This document shows positions 57,430 through 64,000 of a DNA stretch of 64,000 nucleotides, in pieces. This DNA comes from Pirellulaceae bacterium (GTDB lineage: Bacteria; Planctomycetota; Planctomycetia; Pirellulales; Pirellulaceae). The stretch covers positions 248,001 through 312,000 of the forward strand of contig BPJV01000005.1 in the NCBI GenBank assembly GCA_026004795.1, written 5' to 3'. Position numbers and translations under genes: made by a program. Every line of letters begins with the position of its first letter. Within the stretch, counting starts at the first letter, position 1. The notes beneath the pieces were generated by a model. It was not told where the DNA came from, made no database searches, and was given only the letters and a program-made list of their open reading frames with translations.

Positions 57430-57464
57430 CCATCGGCCGTCAGCTCGGCTCGGCCGATGGTTTT
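57430..57464 (+). terminator. Intrinsic terminator after mdh
   Basis: CCATCGGCCG (57430-57439) and CGGCCGATGG (57451-57460) form a perfect 10-bp stem with an 11-nt loop, followed by TTTT. It lies 56 bp after the mdh stop on the plus strand. Confidence 0.75.
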
Positions 57465-57694
57465 CCGACCGACGAGAGGATGGAGGCGTGCCAAGGTGTC
57501 TCAAGGCCTACCGACGCCAATAGGATCAGGCATACGCATAGCAAGCCCTTCTTCCCGGCCGCGACCAGGGAAGGGGGCTGACATTGACTCGCCGTAGGTA
57601 GGATCGTAAAAACCAACTATCGATCATATCACCTCAACTGCATCTGCTGCGCTACGGCACGCCGCTGCAGATCCGATAGAAGAATTGGTGAAGC
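57465..57694. other. Intergenic remainder after the terminator
   Basis: With the terminator this makes a 320-bp gene-free stretch from 57375. Nothing else is seen. Confidence 0.35.
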
Positions 57695-58474
57695 ATGAAA
57701 AACCGAATCCCCAGCTCGGCACGTCATTGGCTCGATAGTCCGGCAGTTCACCTAGCTGATTCGCACGCGGAGCGCGGAGCTCAAGAATCGTCTTTTGAAC
57801 ACCAGCTCTGCTTGTTCGGACCGGAAAGGTATGAAGCCCGCTATCGCTACCCGCTTGTCGTCTGGCTTCATAGCTGCGGATCGAGTGAATTCGAATTGGA
57901 ATCGATCATGCCCGTGTTGAGCATGCAAAACTACGTGGCCTGTGCGCCACGGGGGACTTCTGCTTGCGATCCGGATGGCAAGTTGTATCGGTGGAACCAC
58001 AGTGCGGCTGCCTGTGCCATTGCGGAAGAAATTGTCTTCGAGGCAATCGAGGTAGCACAAAAGCAGTTTTCCGTCGATCCTGCCAAGGTATTTCTCGCCG
58101 GCTTCGGTGGGGGAGGGACCATGGCATGGAGAATAGCCTTGCGTTACCCGCAGCGATTCGCGGGCATGGTCAGTATTTGTGGCGAGTTTCCGGCAAGCCA
58201 ACAACCATTGCTCCATCTGCACGCGGCGCGACAGCTTCCCATGCTATGGCAGTTTGGATCGCAGTCCACCAAATGCGGTATCCAGCAGATTTGTGAAGCG
58301 CTTCCCATCCTGCACTCGGCCGGCCTGAACGTCGACATTCGCCAGTACCCTTGTGGTACGGAATTGTTGTCGAACATGTTGACCGACTTGAACCGCTGGT
58401 TGATGGAGCAGGTAACTCAGCAGGCCAGTGTGGCCGTCCCCACCGTTGCCACTCCGCACTTTTCTCAGAATTGA
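57695..58474 (+). CDS. Alpha/beta-hydrolase-fold protein lacking the catalytic triad
   Basis: This is a 259-aa protein with the esterase/PHB-depolymerase-like fold: YPLVVWLHSCGSSEFELES (oxyanion-hole region), VDPAKVFLAGFGGGGTMAWR at the nucleophile elbow, and PMLWQFGSQSTKCG and DIRQYPCGTELL at the acid and histidine sites. The usual G-x-S-x-G is G-F-G-G-G here, so there is no nucleophile Ser. The Asp and His positions also lack their residues (GSQST and CGTEL). It may be a non-catalytic binder or have changed chemistry. ATG 57695 follows AATTGGTGAAGC. Gene and fold are well supported. Confidence 0.8.
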   Translation: MKNRIPSSARHWLDSPAVHLADSHAERGAQESSFEHQLCLFGPERYEARYRYPLVVWLHSCGSSEFELESIMPVLSMQNYVACAPRGTSACDPDGKLYRWNHSAAACAIAEEIVFEAIEVAQKQFSVDPAKVFLAGFGGGGTMAWRIALRYPQRFAGMVSICGEFPASQQPLLHLHAARQLPMLWQFGSQSTKCGIQQICEALPILHSAGLNVDIRQYPCGTELLSNMLTDLNRWLMEQVTQQASVAVPTVATPHFSQN

Positions 58475-58778
58475 ATCGCCTGGTGGACCAGATGCTGACG
58501 AGCGAAGGGGTTGCCGGTAATCAGGGGCCTTTTGTACCGCAGGCAACAGTTGCCCCCAACCAAGCTCGTCCCGCAGGATGGCACACTCTCGCTCGTCACC
58601 AACTCGCGTGATCCCCTTGGCGGCCGCCGAACGTGGCGTCTGCCGTTCTCGTGCGTCGCATGCGACGGTTTGCCCCAGTCAGGAATGGTTGATGTTTTTG
58701 CTACGGAAGGGTTCACTAATCTAGAGGTAGTCTAAAAAGTACTAGCGGGCCGACAATCGTCACGGGTGCAAGTTCCTT
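58475..58778. other. Intergenic region without a gene
   Basis: About 300 bp. Candidate ORFs (58511-58735 plus, 58465-58716 minus) overlap and have no recognisable domain. No terminator or promoter is convincing. Confidence 0.4.
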
Positions 58779-60116
58779 TTGGTTGAGGCGACAGCATTGA
58801 AAGCAGCGGGGACAGAGCGGTTACGAGCGGCCTGGCGAAGCGTCGTCAGGTCACTGCTCATTCTCGCCACCTGCATCTTGGGCCAAGGTTGCCGCCAGCA
58901 GGAGGACGCGTTTCCTCCCAATAAGGTTTTCGCCAAGCGGTTGGAGCTGCAACAAGGTGTGTCGGTCGAGTCGGCACACAAGGAAGTGCAGCTTCTGCTG
59001 AGGGCATTGTTCGGGACGCCAAACCAGCCCCGCTGGCCAGCGGCGATCGCTGCAGCCGATGGGCAAACGCCTCAGTCCTTGGTGAGTTTGACGCGACTGG
59101 AACGGGCGGCGGGAGCTGTCCGGAGTAACGAGGAGGGAGTGCACTGGGGGTTGTACCGCGAGCACTGTGTGGCGTGTCACGGTGTGGCTGGCAATGGGCT
59201 CGGACCAGCGGCAGCCCTGTTGAATCCCTATCCCCGCGATTTCCAAATGGGCGTTTTCAAGTGGAAGCGAACGCCGCGGGGCGAAAAGCCGACTCGGGAC
59301 GATCTTCATCGAGTCTTGGTCCGCGGAGTGCCCGGCACTGCCATGCCCTCGTTCCTTCACGTGGACCGGGAAGACCGCGAGGCGTTGGTCGATTACACGA
59401 TCTATTTAGCGGTACGAGGAGAGTACGAACGTCGATTGCTGCAGTGGGCCGTTACGGAAGTCGATTGGGAGGGAGGAGAGCACCTGCTTCCCCGACAGTT
59501 GCTTGATGCCGCGTCGGGCGGTGAAGGAGCTGTTGCCGTGGAATCGCTGGACGACGAATTGCTCCGACCGCTGCAACAGATCCTCCAGCAGTGGCGTCGT
59601 GCCGAGGAAGATCCTTTATTGCTAGCAGTAGGCGATGCGCCGCTCCCCTTCAGTCAAGACCAAGAAAAGGCTTTGTTATCCGGTGCGGAGCTTTTTCAAG
59701 GGACGGTGGTCGGGTGCGCTTTCTGCCATGGGCCGGATGGCAAGGGGGCAGCCCAGGTAAATAATTTCGATGATTGGACTCGTGATTACACCGTCATGGC
59801 GGGAATCAACCCGCTCGACGCCGAGCAGCTTGCTCCACTTCTCGAGGCAGGAGCGCTGAAGCCTAGACCGGCAATGCCACGCAACTTGACCTGGGGTATT
59901 TATCGCGGAGGCGACGAGTTGGTAGATCTGATGGCACGGATTACCCACGGCATTGATGGTACCCCCATGCCGTCGGCACCGCTCCAGCCGCAAAACCCCC
60001 AGGGCCTGAATGTGGAACAGCTTGGTGATCTCGTCCGTTTTGTGCGCAGTCTCGCCGGTCGTGACCAAGGTGCTGGTAAGGGGGATTGGGAACCGGAGCG
60101 GGGGAGCATGCCATGA
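58779..60116 (+). CDS. Dihaem cytochrome c lipoprotein
   Basis: This is a protein of about 445 residues that uses a TTG start (58779 or 58797); I keep the track's start. A lipoprotein signal (LLILATCILGQGC) precedes two c-type haem sites: HCVACHG (about residue 130) and GCAFCHG (about residue 313). Distal Met ligands are likely in PGTAMPSFLHVD and DGTPMPSAPL. It is predicted to be lipid-anchored in the periplasm, passing electrons in respiration. It overlaps ctaA by 4 bp (ATGA), so it belongs to the oxidase-assembly operon. Confidence 0.88.
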   Translation: MVEATALKAAGTERLRAAWRSVVRSLLILATCILGQGCRQQEDAFPPNKVFAKRLELQQGVSVESAHKEVQLLLRALFGTPNQPRWPAAIAAADGQTPQSLVSLTRLERAAGAVRSNEEGVHWGLYREHCVACHGVAGNGLGPAAALLNPYPRDFQMGVFKWKRTPRGEKPTRDDLHRVLVRGVPGTAMPSFLHVDREDREALVDYTIYLAVRGEYERRLLQWAVTEVDWEGGEHLLPRQLLDAASGGEGAVAVESLDDELLRPLQQILQQWRRAEEDPLLLAVGDAPLPFSQDQEKALLSGAELFQGTVVGCAFCHGPDGKGAAQVNNFDDWTRDYTVMAGINPLDAEQLAPLLEAGALKPRPAMPRNLTWGIYRGGDELVDLMARITHGIDGTPMPSAPLQPQNPQGLNVEQLGDLVRFVRSLAGRDQGAGKGDWEPERGSMP

Positions 60117-61135
60117 CCGAATGCCAACCAGCCGCCAAGGATGTGGCGGGGCCTGCGGCGGCATCGGCAGGCCCCAAGATCATTCATCGCCTTGCTGTCG
60201 GCTTGACCGTCGTCGTTTTTCCATTGATCTGGGTCGGAGGCTTGGTCACCACCTACGATGCGGGAATGGCGGTGCCTGATTGGCCGACGACCTATGGTTG
60301 GAATATGTTCGCCTATCCGTTGAGCACCTGGTTGTCCGGGCCCTTTGATTTGATGGTCGAGCACAGTCACCGGTTGCTCGGATCCATGGCCGGCCTAGTG
60401 GCCATCGCACTGTTGATCGTCGCTTATCGTTATGATGGTCGGCCGTGGTTCGTGGGGTGGTGCGTTTTGTTGCTGTTGGCAGTCATCGCTCAAGGAATTC
60501 TCGGCGGGGTGCGCGTCCTGTTCGACGAACGGGTGATTGCCAAGGTTCATGGTTGCGTCGGACCGGCATTTTTTGCCATGGCGGCAGTCACGGCGACCAT
60601 GGCGTCGTCGTGGTGGCGTCGCGGTGCGTGGCAGCAGGTTGCCACCGGGGCGGGGGGCCGCAAACGGACGGTGGCTGTGATTAGCAGCGTGCTGCTGGCC
60701 ATCGTCTTTCTCCAATTGGTGTTGGGCGCCCAGTTGCGGCATCTAACCGGCTGGGAGACCCACCGGCAGTTTACAGCCCTCACGCACGCTCATTTGGGGA
60801 CTGCCGGTTTGCTAGCGGTGGGGGTGGTGGTTGTAGCCCTACTCGCGTGGTTGCTCGGCGTGGAGCGGTCGGTGCGTCGGCCGGCGATGGCGCTTGTCGG
60901 TTTGGTGCTGGTGCAATTGGCTTTGGGGGGGGGAACGTGGATTGTCAATTATGCCTTGCCGTGGCAAGAATTGAATAAAATGCTGGCCAGCTATACGATA
61001 CATGCCAAAGGGTTCGTCGAATCCTTGATCATAACTGCCCACATGGCCACCGGTTCGCTGATTTTGGCGGTGACGGCAGTCACTGTCGCGCGTGCCTGGC
61101 GGTGCCGGTGGGTTGCATTGAGGGGTAGCCCGTAG
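60113..61135 (+). CDS. ctaA: Haem A synthase (COX15/CtaA)
   Basis: This is a 340-aa membrane protein starting at ATG 60113, which overlaps the stop of the cytochrome c gene. Eight hydrophobic segments are expected. The family signatures are VGGLVTTYDAGMAVPDWPTT and EHSHRLLGSMAGLVAIALLI (haem-ligand His), with FDERVIAKVHGCVGPAFFAM in the middle and FTALTHAHLGTAGLLAVG later. CtaA oxidises the methyl group of haem O to make haem A for cytochrome oxidase. Its stop overlaps ctaB by one base. Confidence 0.93.
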   Translation: MTECQPAAKDVAGPAAASAGPKIIHRLAVGLTVVVFPLIWVGGLVTTYDAGMAVPDWPTTYGWNMFAYPLSTWLSGPFDLMVEHSHRLLGSMAGLVAIALLIVAYRYDGRPWFVGWCVLLLLAVIAQGILGGVRVLFDERVIAKVHGCVGPAFFAMAAVTATMASSWWRRGAWQQVATGAGGRKRTVAVISSVLLAIVFLQLVLGAQLRHLTGWETHRQFTALTHAHLGTAGLLAVGVVVVALLAWLLGVERSVRRPAMALVGLVLVQLALGGGTWIVNYALPWQELNKMLASYTIHAKGFVESLIITAHMATGSLILAVTAVTVARAWRCRWVALRGSP

Positions 61136-62028
61136 TGAACACAATTTCCCAGTGGAAAGCAACCACTTTGCCGGTGGTCGCCAATTACATCGAACTGACC
61201 AAACCTCGCATTTTGGTCATGATCCTGCTGACTGTGGTCATGGCCATGATCGTGGCTGGGGAAGCCGTGCCGTTTGCGGTGATGCTACATGCCTGCATGG
61301 GAACGGCCATGGTTGCGGCCAGTGCCAGCGTAATGAACCAATGGTTAGAGCGGCAGCGCGATGCTCAGATGCTCCGCACCTGTCGCCGCCCCTTGCCCAG
61401 TGGGCGGATCGCGGCAAGCAACGCGGCGTGGATGGGTTGGGTCCTGTTGATCGTCGGAGCCGTGTACCTGTGGTTTTTTGTCAATGCCCCTACCATGTGG
61501 GTTGGATTGGCGACCTGGTTCTTGTACGTCGCGGTGTATACGCCATTGAAACCACGCTCCTGGACGAACACCCTGATCGGAGCCATTCCCGGGGCGTTGC
61601 CCGTGTGGATGGGATGGACGGCAGCAGGAGGAGAACTGAGCGATCCGCAGGCGTGGATTCTTTTGGGGATCCTGATCGCGTGGCAGTTGCCTCATTTCAT
61701 GGCTATCGCTGCGATGTATCGTGAGCAATATGAGGCCGCCGGTTACCGCATGGTCACCGTGACCGATCGTTCGGGCTGGGGGGCTGGATTGCATGCCATT
61801 GTCGGATCGGTCATGTTAGTCGTCTTAGCTCCGTTGGCGATACCACCTACCAGTGTGCCGCATGCCTTGTTGTGTTTCTTGGCAGTGCTCGCCGCTCTGT
61901 GGATGCTCTATGCCTCCGTCCAGTTCGTACGGCGATGTGATTCGGCCGCGGCGCGCAAAATGCTTCACGTCAGCCTTCTGCAGTTGCCCATCACCATGTT
62001 GACGATTATCGCAGCGCAGTGGTTTTAG
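61135..62028 (+). CDS. ctaB: Protohaem IX farnesyltransferase (COX10/CtaB)
   Basis: This is a 297-aa UbiA-family prenyltransferase from a GTG start that overlaps the ctaA stop. The first Asp-rich motif is VMNQWLERQRDAQMLRT, with the family's RRPLPSGRI right after it. The second part is YTPLKPRSWTNTLIGAIPGA, then GWTAAGGEL. About nine membrane segments are visible. CtaB adds the hydroxyethylfarnesyl tail to haem B, making haem O; ctaA then makes haem A. The ctaA-ctaB overlap shows translational coupling. Confidence 0.95.
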   Translation: MNTISQWKATTLPVVANYIELTKPRILVMILLTVVMAMIVAGEAVPFAVMLHACMGTAMVAASASVMNQWLERQRDAQMLRTCRRPLPSGRIAASNAAWMGWVLLIVGAVYLWFFVNAPTMWVGLATWFLYVAVYTPLKPRSWTNTLIGAIPGALPVWMGWTAAGGELSDPQAWILLGILIAWQLPHFMAIAAMYREQYEAAGYRMVTVTDRSGWGAGLHAIVGSVMLVVLAPLAIPPTSVPHALLCFLAVLAALWMLYASVQFVRRCDSAAARKMLHVSLLQLPITMLTIIAAQWF

Positions 62029-62407
62029 GTTGACCGTCGAGGTAGGGCTCGTCGAATGGGATGCTCGCCGCACCGTTGACCCAAGGCAGAGTGCTCCTGT
62101 CGATGTAAGCGGGCTGGGGCGACGCCATGGGGCGTCAACTGCCATGTCGCTGGGAGAAAGGGATAGCGTGGCGAAGCGACGAGACGAGCAGCGAATGCTG
62201 ATCGGTCCCTTCCGTTGTCCAGGGCCTGGATTGAGCCCCGCGTTGGTTCGGCTGAGACGATTCGGCACATCGCCCGCATGCTGGCCATGGCCTCGCGTTG
62301 GCGGCTCGACTGGGAAAGCAACAGGGACTGCTTAGACCGAAGCAGTGGCGGGCACGGGGGCACCAAGTCGTCTCCCGTCGAGGAACAGACCATCATTGGA
62401 GAATCCC
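62029..62407. other. Intergenic region without a gene
   Basis: About 380 bp between ctaB and the ABC ATPase gene. No structured RNA or terminator is convincing; short ORFs on both strands have no family match. Confidence 0.4.
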
Positions 62408-63364
62408 GTGGAAAAGATAAAAAACCAGCATGGCTTTGCCTTGAACGTTCATGATGTCGTGCACCGCTATGGTGACCGCAAAGCATTGGATGGTTTATGC
62501 TTGCAGGTCAATCGAAGTGAATTGTTCGCTTTGTTGGGGCCCAATGGTTGTGGTAAATCGACCCTGTTTCGTCTCATTTCTACGCTGGTTCCCTTGCAGC
62601 AGGGGGAGATCGAGGTTTTCGGCAATTCGGTTCGCCATGATCAACGGCTCGTGCGGGGGCGGCTAGGGATAGTATTTCAATCGCCCAGTTTGGATCCGAA
62701 GCTCACGGTGCGTGAGAACCTATGGTGCGGAAGCGTCTTGTACGGATGCGACCGACGACAATTCGAGCGGCGGTTGGCGGAAGTGACTGAGCAGTTGGGA
62801 GTCGAGGATCGCTTGCACGATCCCGTGGAGGAGCTTTCTGGTGGTTTGAAGCGTCGTGTCGAACTGGCCAAGGCGATTTTCCACCGCCCCCGCTTACTGT
62901 TGATGGATGAACCAAGTACCGGCTTGGATCCAGCAGCACGATTGGACCTGTGGCGCGCATTGCGGCAGTTGCAGGTGCAACAGCGAATCACCATCGTTCT
63001 TACCACCCATCTTCTCGACGAAGCGGATCGAGCCGATCGCATCGCGATCATGGACCGAGGGCAGGTGCGAGCGGTGGGGTCCCCCGGTAAATTGCGTCAA
63101 GAATTGGGGCATCAGGTATTGGTGCTACGGCCCGCTCTGGCGGAGATTCGTACTTGGTTGGCGGAGCGAGAAATCGACGCCACCGAAGCCGATGGAGAAC
63201 TGCGAATCACGGGCAACGACGTAGCCAATCTGGTTCCCGCCCTGGCCGCCAACTTTGGGCGGCAGATCGAGCAGATGTCGGTCGGCCAACCCGGGCTGGA
63301 AGATGTTTTTGTGGCCAAGACAGGGCATCGTTACTGGGCCGACACGACGTCGGTTCCAGCTTGA
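62408..63364 (+). CDS. ABC transporter ATP-binding protein (drug/DUF4162-like)
   Basis: This 318-aa protein is best started at GTG 62408 (VEKIKNQHGFALNVHDVVHR), which has TTGGAG 8 bases upstream; the ATG at 62345 lacks a site. The ATPase motifs are complete: LGPNGCGKST (Walker A), the Q-loop GIVFQSPSLDPKL, LSGGLKRRVELAKA (signature), LLLMDEPSTGLDPA (Walker B) and LTTHLLDEADRADR (H-loop). The C-terminal 80 residues are the DUF4162-type tail of ABC-2 exporters. It pairs with the permease gene 85 bp downstream. Position after ctaA/ctaB suggests a role in oxidase biogenesis, which is inference. Confidence 0.93.
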   Translation: MEKIKNQHGFALNVHDVVHRYGDRKALDGLCLQVNRSELFALLGPNGCGKSTLFRLISTLVPLQQGEIEVFGNSVRHDQRLVRGRLGIVFQSPSLDPKLTVRENLWCGSVLYGCDRRQFERRLAEVTEQLGVEDRLHDPVEELSGGLKRRVELAKAIFHRPRLLLMDEPSTGLDPAARLDLWRALRQLQVQQRITIVLTTHLLDEADRADRIAIMDRGQVRAVGSPGKLRQELGHQVLVLRPALAEIRTWLAEREIDATEADGELRITGNDVANLVPALAANFGRQIEQMSVGQPGLEDVFVAKTGHRYWADTTSVPA

Positions 63365-63449
63365 GGGGGCATGCGATGACCGTCAGCGTAGTGATCTGAC
63401 CCCTTGCGTCCACCAGGCGTTAGTAAGAGTAGTGGAGGAGACAGCCGAG

Positions 63450-64000
63450 TGCCGGACCAACAAACGGTGAGTCAACGGACCAGTGAGGCATCCCCGTCGA
63501 TTGCTGGCGGTGAATCGGTCGACGCCGGCCAGCAGATCGCCCGTCCCTCAACGCTGGGGGTTGTGGGTATGCTGGCATGGCGGGAGTGGATTCGTTTTTT
63601 TCGTCAGCGAAACCGAGTCATCGGGGCCCTGGGACAACCAATCCTTTTTTGGCTTCTCTTCGGCACTGGCATGCATACCGCTTTTCGAGGCGGTGGGCAG
63701 GATTTCATGACGTATTACCTGCCAGGTACGATTGCGCTCATCTTGCTGTTTACTGCCATCTTCACCACGATTTCGATCATCGAGGATCGTCGTGAAGGGT
63801 TTTTGCAGAATGTCTTGGTGGCTCCCGCACCGCGAGCTGCCATCGCCATGGGCAAGATGGTGGGAGGAGGGGCGATTGCCTGGACGCAAGCGATGTTGTT
63901 CGTGCTGCTCACCCTGCTGATTGGACAGGTCGCGTGGACAGCCAGTTTGCTGGGGGCGGTCGTGTTGATGGCCATCGCTTCGCTGGCGATTACCGCGATG
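63450..64000 (+). CDS. ABC-2-type permease, cut by window end
   Basis: The reading frame opens at GTG 63450 (VPDQQTVSQRTSEASPSIAG), with GGAGGAG just before it, and runs off the window. About 45 polar residues come before the first helix (GALGQPILFWLLFGTGMHTA). The family loop LPGTIALILLFTAIFTTISI, then IIEDRREGFLQNVLVAPAPR, is typical of ABC-2 permeases. It is the membrane partner of the preceding ATPase. The ORF track shows only fragments of it. Confidence 0.88.

Overview
This 64 kb window looks like chromosomal DNA of a planctomycete, probably of the Pirellulales type. The lineage evidence is a mix of family-level markers: the short 'small basic protein', two DUF1080 (3-keto-disaccharide hydrolase-like) proteins with export signals, BMC shell domains of the planctomycete kind, ThiE with an extra N-terminal domain, Exb/Tol proton-channel genes beside giant TPR proteins, and many predicted membrane or lipoprotein hypotheticals. 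Most of the window is ordinary, densely packed housekeeping and envelope genes. The left end and the 28.5-30.4 kb interval are the accessory or repeat-rich parts.

Layout. 1-0.9 kb: the C-terminal tail of a probable polymorphic toxin (type 28-like) and a HEAT-like gene that may be its immunity partner. 0.98-2.36 kb: an IS110-family element whose bridge RNA can be read directly; its two target guides match the two flanks of the insertion. 2.4-9.9 kb: small basic protein, DUF1844 protein, TIGR03960-type radical SAM protein, KefB-like antiporter with CBS domains, membrane protein, LpxH-like phosphoesterase. 10-13 kb: a three-gene glycosyltransferase block (GT10 and GT11 fucosyltransferase families plus GT2). 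13-22.9 kb: Ppx/GppA, HAD hydrolase, DUF1080 protein, ilvD, a frameshifted putA and a PP2C phosphatase. 23.2-23.9 kb: two BMC shell domains in one ORF. 24.4-28.5 kb: ABC-2 permease, hypothetical lipoprotein-like protein, double DUF1080 lipoprotein. 28.5-30.4 kb: non-coding with three kinds of repeat. 30.4-36.9 kb: tRNA-Arg(CCT), thiE, TlpA-like thioredoxin, CYTH protein, hsp20 behind a sigma54-like promoter, TPR lipoprotein. 37-46.4 kb: two CNNM/CorC-type membrane proteins, a frameshifted ABC-2 permease, Flp-type pilin, acyltransferase, galE, a Xer recombinase. 46.4-53 kb: a minus-strand block of two TPR proteins, ExbB and two ExbD. 53.4-64 kb: a 957-aa membrane protein, mdh with a clear terminator, a degenerate alpha/beta hydrolase, and a respiratory-assembly cluster (dihaem cytochrome c, ctaA, ctaB, ABC ATPase and permease, the last cut by the window end).

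Two points stand out. First, the IS110 element can be decoded by eye: 10-bp inverted ends, a 5' hairpin, a target-binding loop, and guides that pair with the left flank (8 bp, one G.T wobble) and the right flank (8 bp). Second, three large genes (putA, an ABC-2 permease, a giant TPR protein) are each split by one surplus base in a homopolymer (G9, T6, T5), and a similar surplus C may have fused two BMC genes. This pattern suggests assembly or sequencing error more than biology, but slippage or phase variation has not been excluded.
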